From NCBI GenBank assembly GCA_937906775.1, contig CALCUD010000092.1, positions 1-48,060 on the forward strand: a stretch of 48,060 nt of DNA, in the 5' to 3' direction. Positions 16,868-24,647 of the stretch are shown one piece after another. The notes beneath the pieces were generated by a model that saw only the letters and a program-made list of their open reading frames with translations, was not told where the DNA came from and searched no databases. How positions within the stretch are numbered: position 1 is the stretch's first letter; every line of letters begins with the position of its first letter. The stretch comes from an uncultured Clostridia bacterium (GTDB taxonomy: Bacteria > Bacillota > Clostridia > Christensenellales > Aristaeellaceae). Position numbers and translations under genes: made by a program.

Positions 16868-16940
16868 TTATAGGAGTACCATTTTTGAGCATCCCTCTCA
16901 GTCACCGGAAATATTACGGAAATATTGAAATATTGCAATG

Positions 16941-16970
16941 TTGCGCGAGTAGCCCGATCGGGCGTATAAT
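16941..16970 (+). promoter_or_regulatory. Promoter of the peptide genes
   Basis: TTGCGC (16941-16946), 18-base spacer, TATAAT (16965-16970). The spacer holds CCCGATCGGG, a 10-bp perfect palindrome. Just upstream (about 16905-16935) the word GAAATATT or AAATATT recurs three times, a possible regulator site. Confidence 0.7.
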
Positions 16971-17022
16971 ATGTATAGATGAATAGAACCTGAAAAAAAT
17001 TAAATACGGAAGGAGACAGACA

Positions 17023-17178
17023 ATGAAAGAAGATCAGAAGATTCAGAAACTGGAAGAAGAAAAACTGGATAAGGTGAACGGCGGCCTTAAGGCTGAGGTA
17101 ACAATCGAATCGTCTGTGCCTGCAAAAGAAGACCGGAAATATATCAATGGACTGCCTCAGGGCGACGTGATCACCTGA
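17023..17178 (+). CDS. Short double-glycine-leader peptide (RiPP precursor-like)
   Basis: 51 residues, with AAGGAG at 17010-17015 as SD. The N-terminal 21 residues are charged and helical and end in KLDKVNGG, a classic double-glycine leader processed by C39-peptidase ABC exporters. The following 30 residues (LKAEVTIESSVPAKEDRKYI...) contain Ser, Thr and Lys but no Cys. The gene is followed 67 bases later by a second GG-leader peptide. No modification enzyme, immunity protein or exporter is present in the island or nearby, so a partner elsewhere would be needed. Too short for routine gene calling. A regulatory peptide is an alternative. Confidence 0.7.
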   Translation: MKEDQKIQKLEEEKLDKVNGGLKAEVTIESSVPAKEDRKYINGLPQGDVIT

Positions 17179-17245
17179 TCCGTCCGATGAAGATGTCGGA
17201 ATCGCTGATCGATAGAAGGCCCAATTGGGAAAGGAGATCGTACCC

Positions 17246-17422
17246 ATGAAGACCAATGAAGAACTGAACGCCCTGAAAGAGGAAGTCGAAACCGTGAGCA
17301 TGAAGCTGCAGGAGCTCACGGAAGAGGAGCTTGTGCAGGTCGCCGGTGGTTTGAGAAAACTATGCGGCGATGACGATTGCAAGAATTGTCATGATACCAC
17401 CTGCCCCCGGTGTGGGCACTGA
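17246..17422 (+). CDS. Cysteine-rich double-glycine-leader peptide (RiPP/bacteriocin precursor-like)
   Basis: 58 residues. The leader (residues 1-35) is acidic, helical and ends in LTEEELVQVAGG, very close to lanthipeptide/Nif11-type and class II bacteriocin leaders. The 23-residue core has five Cys (positions 40, 45, 48, 53, 56) and two His, arranged as C-x4-C-x2-C-x4-C-x2-C. It could be disulfide-bonded, thioether-modified or metal-binding; CPRCGH also resembles half a zinc ribbon. ATG at 17246 is chosen because AAGGAG is 9 bases upstream; an in-frame ATG at 17225 lacks an SD. It lies in the tRNA-Leu mini-island with no processing gene. Confidence 0.75.
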   Translation: MKTNEELNALKEEVETVSMKLQELTEEELVQVAGGLRKLCGDDDCKNCHDTTCPRCGH

Positions 17423-17620
17423 TATCCCATCTCCGCCCATGTTGTCTGGTCGGAAAATGAATGAATGAGCGCCCCGCTTTTATTACTTCCGGCATCTGAG
17501 ATCTTTGCATTTTAAGGAAACACTGAACAATATCAGCGATATCCTGAAGTCAATCTGTTTCCATAGTATGAGGATGCATAAACGAAAGCAATCCTGTAAA
17601 GAAGAGGAAAGTGAATTCAA

Positions 17621-18745
17621 ATGAGAATCAGGTCAAAGAATCGGTTCGTAAGCATTCTGGCGTTTGTTCTGGCGTTTTTGATGGCTGTCCCGCCTGCGTC
17701 GGCAGAGCAGGAAGCGTTCAGGCAAGCGCATGATCCGGGTGAACGCGATATGCTGATTGACCTGATCCGTCGCGTGGATTACAAAAATGAAACGGTATTT
17801 GTGATCGGTCATCAGACGCCGGACGCAGACTCGGTGGGTTCCGCCATCAGCATGGCCTATCTGCTGAGCAGTCTGGGCATTCCGGCTGAGGCGAGAATCA
17901 CGGCTGACATCAATCTTGAAACGGAATATGCTTACACGGCGATTCATTATCCCGTTCCGGAAATTCTTGAAAACGCGGCCGGGAAGCAGCTCTGGCTGGT
18001 GGATCATTCCACCGCGACGCAAATGGTGGAAGGCGCGGAAGACGCGCGGATTGTCGGCGTCGTTGACCATCATGGCATCGGCAGCGTGGAAACATCAGAG
18101 CTTATCTGCATTCTGTCCTGTCCCGCGGGAAGCACCTGTTCGATTGTCTGTATGCTGTGCGACGCTTGCGGCGTGGAGCTGCCTGAGGATATTGCAAGCG
18201 TTCTGCTGATTGGCCTGCTGTCCGACAGCTCGAATATGAAAAGCAGCGGCGTGACATTGCTGGATGAGGCGGCGTTCGCGCGTCTGAAGGCAATTTCGGG
18301 AATTGACGATACGGACGCGCTGTTCGCCGGAATGCTTGAAGCAAAGCTTTCTTATAAGGGATTGGACGACCGGGAGATTTTCTATTCGGATTACAAAGAC
18401 TACGAGCATAACGGTTACCGTTATGGCATCGGCTGCATCAAGGTCGCGCGTCCCGATCTCATTCCCGGGATGGCGGAGAGAATGCAGAATGCGATCGAAG
18501 CCGAAATGGCAAACGGCAATGAAGCCGATCTTCTGCTCTATCACATTTATGATCCGGATTACACAATGGGCTATTCGGGCTTCACAGGCAAGGACGTGAC
18601 GGTTGCCGGAGAGATCATGGAAGGCGCGTTCGGCGATATCGCGGAAAAACAGGGCGAATACTATGTATTCACGCCGAGTCTTTCCCGAAAAAAGGAAATC
18701 GTTCCGACGATTGACGCCTGTCTGGAGGAAATGGAACAGCGGTAG
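17621..18745 (+). CDS. Exported family II (DHH) inorganic pyrophosphatase-like protein
   Basis: 374 residues. The body is a manganese-dependent family II pyrophosphatase: GHQTPDADSVGSA (metal His and two Asp), WLVDHS, VDHHGIGS (DHH), IGLLSDSSNMKS, a DHHA2 domain, and C-terminal SRKKEIVP, the substrate-binding motif. All expected catalytic residues appear retained. Unusually, the N-terminus is a signal peptide (basic MRIRSKNRF, hydrophobic core, cleavage near PASAEQ), whereas family II pyrophosphatases are normally cytoplasmic and about 310 residues. It would hydrolyse pyrophosphate or a related phosphoanhydride outside the membrane. It is the largest gene of the mini-island, 198 bases after the cysteine-rich peptide. 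The SD is GAGGAAAG; no terminator is clear. Confidence 0.85.
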   Translation: MRIRSKNRFVSILAFVLAFLMAVPPASAEQEAFRQAHDPGERDMLIDLIRRVDYKNETVFVIGHQTPDADSVGSAISMAYLLSSLGIPAEARITADINLETEYAYTAIHYPVPEILENAAGKQLWLVDHSTATQMVEGAEDARIVGVVDHHGIGSVETSELICILSCPAGSTCSIVCMLCDACGVELPEDIASVLLIGLLSDSSNMKSSGVTLLDEAAFARLKAISGIDDTDALFAGMLEAKLSYKGLDDREIFYSDYKDYEHNGYRYGIGCIKVARPDLIPGMAERMQNAIEAEMANGNEADLLLYHIYDPDYTMGYSGFTGKDVTVAGEIMEGAFGDIAEKQGEYYVFTPSLSRKKEIVPTIDACLEEMEQR

Positions 18746-19087
18746 GTCCGGAAAGGTTTATTCCGGTTACGTGCTTTCCTGGAAAAGCACCAGCTGCTCG
18801 AACAGCCCGTGACGGCTGTCTTGAGCTTCTGAATGCCCCGGACCGTGACAAAGATATTGCTTCGGAGGTCGGAGTTCGCGCCCATTTCCATTTTCAGATT
18901 CATGCTCTCAACCCCTTATGTTTACTTGTTTCGTGGCACTTTTATTATACCCGAAACGGGGGTTGAATTACTACTGGAAATGCCGATTAAATCAGCGTTC
19001 CCCTAACTTGGTTGTGGTCAAAATTGTAGTCAAACGGCATTTTTAAGAGTATAAAAACGCCCTGAAGGCATTGATCCTTCAGGGTTT
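18746..19087. other. Gene-poor segment of the mini-island with a possible minus-strand gene remnant
   Basis: No complete gene is evident. On the minus strand an ATG at 18901-18903 follows AAGGGG and, further upstream, TATAAT at 18944-18949, and begins MNLKMEMGANSDLRSNIFVTVRGIQ. After about 32 residues the likely continuation (GLFEQLVLFQEST then stop) lies in another frame, so this may be a frameshifted short gene. I do not recognise it. 18970-19050 shows nothing I can assign. Confidence 0.35.
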
Positions 19088-19090
19088 TTT
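19053..19090 (-). terminator. Terminator now serving tRNA-Leu (bidirectional)
   Basis: CCCTGAAGG (19060-19068) pairs with CCTTCAGGG (19076-19084); AAAAA lies on the left and TTTTTT on the right, so it can act on both strands. It ends tRNA-Leu on the minus strand and resembles the displaced terminator at 16815-16839 (shared CCCTGAAG / CTTCAGGG), meaning the element supplied a replacement. Confidence 0.85.
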
Positions 19091-19095
19091 GCATG

Positions 19096-19178
<83 letters not shown>

Positions 19179-19188
19179 AACAGAAGGC

Positions 19189-19218
19189 ATTATATCATAT
19201 TCCTGCTTCCTTTGGCAA
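19189..19218 (-). promoter_or_regulatory. Promoter of tRNA-Leu
   Basis: Minus strand: TTGCCA, 18-base spacer, TATAAT, ending 10 bases before the tRNA. Confidence 0.75.
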
Positions 19219-19222
19219 GCCC

Positions 19223-19250
19223 GTGATCCGCCCGAAAGGCGGATCATCAC
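19223..19250 (-). terminator. Hairpin after vanW
   Basis: GATCCGCC (19225-19232) pairs with GGCGGATC (19238-19245) around a 5-base loop, between the end of the VanW gene and the tRNA-Leu promoter. No clear U run follows on the minus strand, so termination is uncertain. Confidence 0.4.
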
Positions 19251-19274
19251 AAATTTATCCGGTGATCCCGGCCG

Positions 19275-21047
19275 TCAGTTGTACTCGACCGTCTCCTGAT
19301 AGGCCTTGTAGGTGGAGGTAAAGAGCAGCTCCCGCCGGACTTCCTTCCCGCCCTGATACCAGACCTTCCAGGTTTCCACCACATAGCCCTTCCGGCCGGT
19401 GACGGTCTTTTTCTCCGTACCAACGGGCAGCGAGGTGTTCTGGACCCGTTTGACCCCGGACGGCTGCTCCAGAACCCGGACCGTTTTGCTTTCCAGATCG
19501 ATCTTCATATCCGCGCCGAGGCTCATGCCGTAAAGGTTGACTGTGATCTTCCGGTTCGAATAGCCGGCGAGGATGAAGATCGGCCAGTCCGTATTGTTTT
19601 TGAATTCAAAATCCACGCCCGGCCAGTTGACCGTCGCGTCAAAGCCTTTTTCAACATAGCTGGAAGGCCAGGCGTGCGGATAGCGGGTCACGATCTCAAG
19701 ATCGGCCCGGGCCACCGCGTTGAACAGCGTGGAGCTGGTCTGGCAGACGCCGCCGCCGACCTCATCCTTGCTCTGGCCGCCGGAGATCGCAGCGGCTTCC
19801 TTATATCCCTTCGCCGCGGTCCGCTCCCCCGTCGCTTTATTGAAGGAGAAGGTCTCCCCGGGCAGCACCGTCAGGCCGTTGATCGCCTCCGCGCTCAGGC
19901 GGATATTGGTGTTCCGGTTCTTGTTGGAGGTCGTTGTCGTCGTATAGGCCGAGATCAGGCCGAAGCTGTTCATCAGTTCCGCCCTGGTCACTTCCGCCAG
20001 CACCTTTTCCGGCACAGCGCGAAGAGCGCCGTGCCAGTCCTCCGCGTCCAGCAGCGCCGCGACCTGAGCGTACAGGTCGTCCGGGTCCAGCCGGGCCCCG
20101 GGCGCGTCATCCGTAAAGGTGAAGGTCTTCGTGTTGAAGTCAAACGTCGCGACCGTGCTGTTCACCGGATCGCAGTCCACATACGCGACGATCTCATCCG
20201 TCAGCGCGCGGAGCATTTTCCGGTCATAAGTCAGCTCCGTCGTATACTGCACCGGATAGGACCGCATGGAAGACGCGGTCTGCACCCGTTCCGCGAAAGG
20301 CGTCATTCCCGTCCCGCGGATCGCCGCGGTGTTATTCCTTCCCTGCGTCCAGGCCCGGTTCACCGTTTCCTCCGTGTTCCGGGTGATCGGGACTCTGTCC
20401 GGCGTCACATGCCAGTCCATATTCCCCACGGACACCGTGATATCGAATTCGCTTCCGCGGTCCTCATGCGCGGCGTTGACCGCCCGGACGGCCTCCTCCC
20501 GGGTCATGCCGCCCACATGGATCCCGTCGATATAAACGCCGGCAAAGATCCGGTCCTGATAGATCTCCCGTTTGTTCTGGGAAAACTCTTCATAGGCCTT
20601 TTCGTCCAGCCGGATCAGATTTCCGTCCACAAAGGCCAGATTGGGCAGAAAGCGGTAGCGGATCCCCGTCAGCTGCGGAAGGGTAAACAAAACCAGAGCC
20701 GTCAGGATCAGCGCGCAAAAAACGGATACCGCGATCCAGCCGCCCTGCTTTTTTTTCGGCCGCCTGTATTTCGGCCTTTTTTCCTCCAGAGAACGATCCG
20801 TAAACCGGTCAAAATCGTCGAACAGGGTGGACGGAGCGCCCAGCCCGTCATCCTCCTCATTCGACGCGAAATATCTTCTTTTCCGCTGGGAAGCCGCGTA
20901 CTCCGCGCGCCGGTCATAATCGTCCCGCTCGCGCAAACCTTCATCCCGGCCCATAGGCTGCCGCCCGGGCAGGGAATATCCCCGTCCGTCGTCACGGATC
21001 TCCTCTCCGTCGCCTTCGTAAAGATCGTAGCGTTTCAGCCTTGCCAT
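19275..21047 (-). CDS. VanW-family membrane-anchored cell-wall protein
   Basis: 590 residues. The first ~100 residues are charged and cytoplasmic, followed by one transmembrane helix (GGWIAVSVFCALILTALVLF, about residues 103-122), then an extracellular part. Residues ~170-350 contain two peptidoglycan-binding-4-like segments, and the VanW domain runs from about 370 to 500 with the hallmark RNTNIRLSAEAINGLTVLPG, FSFNKATGERT, GGGVCQTSSTLFNAV and RYPHAWPSSYVEKGFDATV. A G5-like segment ends the protein. VanW is associated with glycopeptide-resistance clusters but is widespread in Firmicutes with an undefined wall-related role. It follows rex with a 20-base gap and probably shares its promoter. 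Confidence 0.88.
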   Translation of the reverse strand: MARLKRYDLYEGDGEEIRDDGRGYSLPGRQPMGRDEGLRERDDYDRRAEYAASQRKRRYFASNEEDDGLGAPSTLFDDFDRFTDRSLEEKRPKYRRPKKKQGGWIAVSVFCALILTALVLFTLPQLTGIRYRFLPNLAFVDGNLIRLDEKAYEEFSQNKREIYQDRIFAGVYIDGIHVGGMTREEAVRAVNAAHEDRGSEFDITVSVGNMDWHVTPDRVPITRNTEETVNRAWTQGRNNTAAIRGTGMTPFAERVQTASSMRSYPVQYTTELTYDRKMLRALTDEIVAYVDCDPVNSTVATFDFNTKTFTFTDDAPGARLDPDDLYAQVAALLDAEDWHGALRAVPEKVLAEVTRAELMNSFGLISAYTTTTTSNKNRNTNIRLSAEAINGLTVLPGETFSFNKATGERTAAKGYKEAAAISGGQSKDEVGGGVCQTSSTLFNAVARADLEIVTRYPHAWPSSYVEKGFDATVNWPGVDFEFKNNTDWPIFILAGYSNRKITVNLYGMSLGADMKIDLESKTVRVLEQPSGVKRVQNTSLPVGTEKKTVTGRKGYVVETWKVWYQGGKEVRRELLFTSTYKAYQETVEYN

Positions 21048-21067
21048 GCTTTTCCCCCGGATCCTGC

Positions 21068-21703
21068 TCAGCCCCGGTCATCCTCCCGGTGAGCCATTTT
21101 ATAGCTGAGAATATGCAGCGTGTCGCTCAGGTGAACGTTCACCAGAACCATATCCTCCGGATGCTTCAGGTCGAGCGGGGCGAAATTCCAGACGGACCGG
21201 ACCCCGAGACTGTACAGCCGCTGCAGCGTTTCCTGCGCGCTGACAGCCGGCAGCGCCAGGACCGCGATGTCAATATTCATTTCCGGCAGGCGCTGTTCCA
21301 GCTCCTCCATCGGATATACGGGAATCTGACCGTCGGAGCAGAACTTCTCCGGATCCGTGTCGAACATGCCGACCGTTTCGAAGCCCTCCCGGGCAAAGCT
21401 CGGATAGTTGGCCACGGCATAGCCGATGCGGCCCGCGCCGACGATCGCCATCCGGTGTGCTTTATTGATCCCGAGGATCTCCCCGAGATGTTCCTTCAGT
21501 TCATGGACGGGATATCCGTATCCCTGCCGTCCGAATCCGCCAAAGCAGTTGATATCCTGACGGATCTGGGAAGGTGTCAGCTGCATCCGCTCGCCGAGCC
21601 CCTGGGAGGAGATCTGGGTCACGCCCTCCTCTTCGAGCTCCCTCAGGTGACGGTAATATCCCGGTAAGCGGCGGATGACCGCGTCTGAAACATATCCGGC
21701 CAT
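21068..21703 (-). CDS. rex: Redox-sensing transcriptional repressor Rex
   Basis: 211 residues. The N-terminal winged helix (VSDAVIRRLPGYYRHLRELEEEG ... QLTPSQIRQDINCFGGFGRQGYGYPV) is typical of Rex, followed by a Rossmann NAD(H) domain starting MAIVGAGRIGYAVANY, and FDTDPEKF. Rex represses fermentation and respiration genes when NAD+ dominates and lets go when NADH rises. I chose ATG at 21703 because GGGGAG lies 10 bases upstream and it gives the usual family length; ATGs at 21712, 21721 and a start at 21727 are less likely. A candidate Rex operator covers its own -35 box. Confidence 0.95.
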   Translation of the reverse strand: MAGYVSDAVIRRLPGYYRHLRELEEEGVTQISSQGLGERMQLTPSQIRQDINCFGGFGRQGYGYPVHELKEHLGEILGINKAHRMAIVGAGRIGYAVANYPSFAREGFETVGMFDTDPEKFCSDGQIPVYPMEELEQRLPEMNIDIAVLALPAVSAQETLQRLYSLGVRSVWNFAPLDLKHPEDMVLVNVHLSDTLHILSYKMAHREDDRG

Positions 21704-21760
21704 AATGCACATACTCCCCATCCACAAAAACGTTCTGTACTCTCAGAGCGCAACCGCTCC

Positions 21761-21789
21761 TGTATACAAGATTATCATATTTTTAACAA
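21761..21789 (-). promoter_or_regulatory. rex promoter overlapping a candidate Rex operator
   Basis: Minus strand: TTGTTA (21784-21789), 17-base spacer, TATACA (21761-21766). The 18-base word TTGTTAAAAATATGATAA (21772-21789) has one perfect half of the clostridial Rex consensus TTGTTAA-N4-TTAACAA and a second half matching 4 of 7. It overlaps the -35 box, which would allow autorepression. Confidence 0.6.
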
Positions 21790-21799
21790 TCCTGCAATC

Positions 21800-23029
21800 C
21801 TACCGCCGGTGATTTCTGACGGGGCCGCGGAGCATATCCCCCGCCGCGCAGCCCGGCACCGGCATCCGGATCACTTCCCCCGCGATCCCGAGCGTATCGA
21901 GCGTTTCCCCGGTCTTCTCCCGGATGAACGGGACGGCGGTGAACGGGCGGATCCCTTCCGGAGTCATCAGCTCCAGCTGATCGCCCGCGAAAAAGCGGTT
22001 CTTCAGCAAAAGGCGCGTTTCTCCGCTCCCGCCGTCCGGCTCCAGGACCCGGGCGACGTATTCCCTTTCCTGATGGAATCCCTCCGCCTCCCCCGGCGTC
22101 TCCGGGGCGCCCTGCAGGAATCCCGTATCGCTGTCGCGGTGGCTGGCCGCCTCCAGCTCCCGCATCAGGAGCGGGAGCTCGCCTTCAAACCGTTCCGGGC
22201 TGTCCCGGAGCAGGTCCAGCGCCCGGCGGTAGGCGCCGGTCACGACCGCCACATAGTATTCCGACTTCATCCGGCCCTCGATCTTCAGACTGTCGATCCC
22301 CGCGCCGCACATTTCCTTCAGCAGGGGCATCAGGCACAGATCCCGCGCGGAAAAAAGATAGGTCCCGTTTTCATCCTCCGAAACCGGGATATATTCCCCC
22401 GGTCGTTTCTGCTCCACCACGGCATACTGCCACCGGCAGGGCTGGGCGCATTCGCCCCGGTTCCCGCTCCGGCCCGTCAGATAGGCGGACAGCAGGCATC
22501 TTCCCGAATAGGCCATGCAGCTCGCGCCGTGAACAAAGGTTTCCAGGCGGATATCCGCCGGAGCCTCCGCGCGCATTCTGCGGATCCTTTCCAGACTCAT
22601 CTCCCGGGCCAGGATCACCCTTTCGCAGCCCCAGTCCCGGTACATCCGGACCGTGCGGGTGTTGACCGTGTTCGCCTGGGTGCTGACATGCACCGGAAGC
22701 TCCGGGACTTCCTCCCGAAGGGTCAGGATCGCGCCGGGATCGGATACGATCACGGCGTCCGCGCCCGCGTCACGGGCTTCCTTCGCGGCCTGAACGAACC
22801 CTTCCAGCTCATCGTCGAAAGGATAAAGGTTCATGGTCACGTAAAATTTCTTTTTTGCCTGATGGGTCAGACGGACGGCGTCGGTCAGCTCCTCCCGGTC
22901 AAAATTCCCGGCAAAAGCCCGGAGTCCGTATTTTTTCATACCGCCGTAGACCGCGTCCGCGCCGAAGTGCAGAGCAGCCTCCAGCGCTTCCCGGTTCCCG
23001 GCGGGGCAGAGCAGTTCAGGTATTCTCAT
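21800..23029 (-). CDS. Peptidase U32 family protein (probable tRNA/rRNA hydroxylation-type)
   Basis: 409 residues. It starts MRIPELLCPAGNREALEAAL, then GADAVYGGMKKYGLRAFAGNF, HVSTQANTVN, and the conserved cysteine cluster in SGRCLLSAYLTGRSGNRGECAQPCRW, with SLKIEGRMKSEYYVA further on. The four cysteines fit the Fe-S site reported for U32 proteins that hydroxylate tRNA or rRNA (TrhP, RlhA). Despite the old name, proteolysis is not supported for most members. Its start overlaps the mltG stop as ATGA, so translation is coupled. It is the last gene of the rnjA-ylbF-mltG operon. Confidence 0.88.
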   Translation of the reverse strand: MRIPELLCPAGNREALEAALHFGADAVYGGMKKYGLRAFAGNFDREELTDAVRLTHQAKKKFYVTMNLYPFDDELEGFVQAAKEARDAGADAVIVSDPGAILTLREEVPELPVHVSTQANTVNTRTVRMYRDWGCERVILAREMSLERIRRMRAEAPADIRLETFVHGASCMAYSGRCLLSAYLTGRSGNRGECAQPCRWQYAVVEQKRPGEYIPVSEDENGTYLFSARDLCLMPLLKEMCGAGIDSLKIEGRMKSEYYVAVVTGAYRRALDLLRDSPERFEGELPLLMRELEAASHRDSDTGFLQGAPETPGEAEGFHQEREYVARVLEPDGGSGETRLLLKNRFFAGDQLELMTPEGIRPFTAVPFIREKTGETLDTLGIAGEVIRMPVPGCAAGDMLRGPVRNHRR

Positions 23030-24213
23030 TGGGCGATTCCCCTGGATTCATCATATTGCTTCCATGTCGGCGAGTAAATGGCCACCGCGGTCTCATGCTC
23101 CGCCAGCGTCTTTGAAAAGTACAGTTCGCCGCTTTCCGGCGTTTTGGCGCAGAAATACAGATATCCCTCATTCAGATAGTTCTCCTCCGGGAACAGCGCC
23201 GCGCGGACAGCCGCGGCGGAGGGATTGCAGACGGGACCGAGCGGCAGGCCCGTGTGGAGATACGTATTGTACGGGGAATCCGTGTTCAGATCCCTTTCGT
23301 TCAGCGACATCCGCGGCACGCCGGTGATATAGTGGACCGTCACGTCGCTCTGCAGCTTCATGCCTTTTTTCAGGCGGTTGTGGAAGACGGCGCTGACCTT
23401 CTCAAAATCCGCCGTTTTCGCTTCTTTTTCCACCAGGCTGGCCAGCGTCAGGACCTCGTCCATCGTCATGCCGAGCTCTTCGGCCCGGTTCCGGTAATCC
23501 TCCGGAAACGCCGCTTCGACCTGACTGAGCAGCTTCCGGATGATCTCCTCGTCGGAGGCGGTCGTGTAGACTTCATAGGTGTTCGGCGCCAGATATCCTT
23601 CCAGCACGTACTTGCGGCGGGCGGCGCCGGGTGTGCTCAGCACATCCGCGATGTAGTAGTAATCCTTGAACAGCTCCCCGGTGCGGCACTTTTCCAGAAA
23701 GGCGTTCTGATCTCCGATCACGCCGCCGGCGGCCAGTTTCGCGGCGAAATCCTCCACGGATTCACCGGGGATTAGGGTGATGTTCCGCACCAGCGGATTC
23801 CCGTCGCCGGTCGTCAGCCGGTCGGCAATCTCGGACATCGTCATGGCCGGATTCAGCTGATAGGTCCCGATCTGGATCTTCTGGCCCATGCCGGCAAAGT
23901 CGCAGTAATACTTGAACACCGTGCGGTTCCGGATCAGCCCGGACGCCTCCAGCCGGTTCGACACCCGCGTCAGGCTGTCGCCGCTGGCGATCTCGAACAG
24001 GATCTCCTCCACCGGCTCCGCGCTCACGGGGGCCAGATACGTCTCGTAGATCTTGTTCCACGCGGTCAGCAGCACGCCGCACACGACGACCAGCACGGTC
24101 AGCGCGATCAGCACAGGGCGCAGAACGGCCCAGAAGCCGCTGGACAGTTTCATTTCATACTTCCGTTCCTCCCGCAGGGACCGGTAGGTATATTCTTTCT
24201 CCTGCTTATCCAA
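23026..24213 (-). CDS. mltG: Endolytic murein transglycosylase
   Basis: 395 residues. A short cytoplasmic N-terminus precedes one membrane helix (about residues 28-50). A LysM-like segment EILFEIASGDSLTRVSNRLEASGLI follows, then the YceG/MltG catalytic region with LASLVEKEAKTADFEKVSAVFHNRL (catalytic Glu), LQSDVTVHYITG, SPYNTYLHTGLPLGPVCNPS. MltG cleaves nascent glycan strands at the membrane and sets their length. It starts 3 bases after ylbF ends and overlaps the U32 gene by 4 bases. Confidence 0.95.
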   Translation of the reverse strand: MDKQEKEYTYRSLREERKYEMKLSSGFWAVLRPVLIALTVLVVVCGVLLTAWNKIYETYLAPVSAEPVEEILFEIASGDSLTRVSNRLEASGLIRNRTVFKYYCDFAGMGQKIQIGTYQLNPAMTMSEIADRLTTGDGNPLVRNITLIPGESVEDFAAKLAAGGVIGDQNAFLEKCRTGELFKDYYYIADVLSTPGAARRKYVLEGYLAPNTYEVYTTASDEEIIRKLLSQVEAAFPEDYRNRAEELGMTMDEVLTLASLVEKEAKTADFEKVSAVFHNRLKKGMKLQSDVTVHYITGVPRMSLNERDLNTDSPYNTYLHTGLPLGPVCNPSAAAVRAALFPEENYLNEGYLYFCAKTPESGELYFSKTLAEHETAVAIYSPTWKQYDESRGIAQ

Positions 24214-24216
24214 TGT

Positions 24217-24567
24217 TTATCCCTCAACTCCCGGCAGCGGCATCTCCAGATCCGCCGCCTCCGTCACAATGCGGAAGATATCCGCCATCGCCTGCTGAAG
24301 CTGCATTTCGGCCAGCAGGAAGGCGCTGACCTCCGGCTTGGAAAACAGCAGCGCCGTGATCCCGTTGAACCGCTGCATATCGTCCGGATCCGCGGAGCGG
24401 CCGGACATGGCCGCCATTTGCAGGCTGACCTGCAGCTTCCGGTATTCTTTGATCAAAGCCGCGACGGTGTCATCCGCCATGACGGTTTCCTTCAATCCGT
24501 GATAGGTTTTGTATTCCTCGCTGGCGCGGATGTCCGCCGCCATCTGATGCGCAGAAGAGTATTCCAT
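24217..24567 (-). CDS. YlbF/YmcA-family regulator
   Basis: 116 residues, helical. The pattern ADIRASEEYKTYHGLKETVMADDTVAALIKEYRKLQVSLQ and the later FLLAEMQLQQAMADIFRIVTEAADLEMP is that of the YlbF/YmcA (Com_YlbF) family, which in Bacillus forms a complex that modulates RNase Y. Here it follows RNase J, a fitting RNA-decay context. The SD AAAGGAG precedes the ATG. A strong terminator lies between it and rnjA, so expression depends on read-through or an unrecognised promoter. Confidence 0.82.
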   Translation of the reverse strand: MEYSSAHQMAADIRASEEYKTYHGLKETVMADDTVAALIKEYRKLQVSLQMAAMSGRSADPDDMQRFNGITALLFSKPEVSAFLLAEMQLQQAMADIFRIVTEAADLEMPLPGVEG

Positions 24568-24588
24568 CCTTGCGGCTCCTTTCTCTGA

Positions 24589-24626
24589 TAAAAACGAAAA
24601 GGGAGAAAGGTTTGTTCCTTTCTCCC
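24589..24626 (-). terminator. Terminator after RNase J
   Basis: GGGAGAAAGG (24601-24610) pairs with CCTTTCTCCC (24617-24626), loop of 6; on the minus strand UUUUCGUUUUU follows. It may attenuate rather than end the operon. Confidence 0.85.
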
Positions 24627-24647
24627 CGCATTATATCTGTTTTCGGA

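Noticed and set aside
16905..16935. Short AAATATT repeats read as a CRISPR array or origin iterons
   Set aside because: Only three short copies with irregular spacing and no unique spacers or replication gene.
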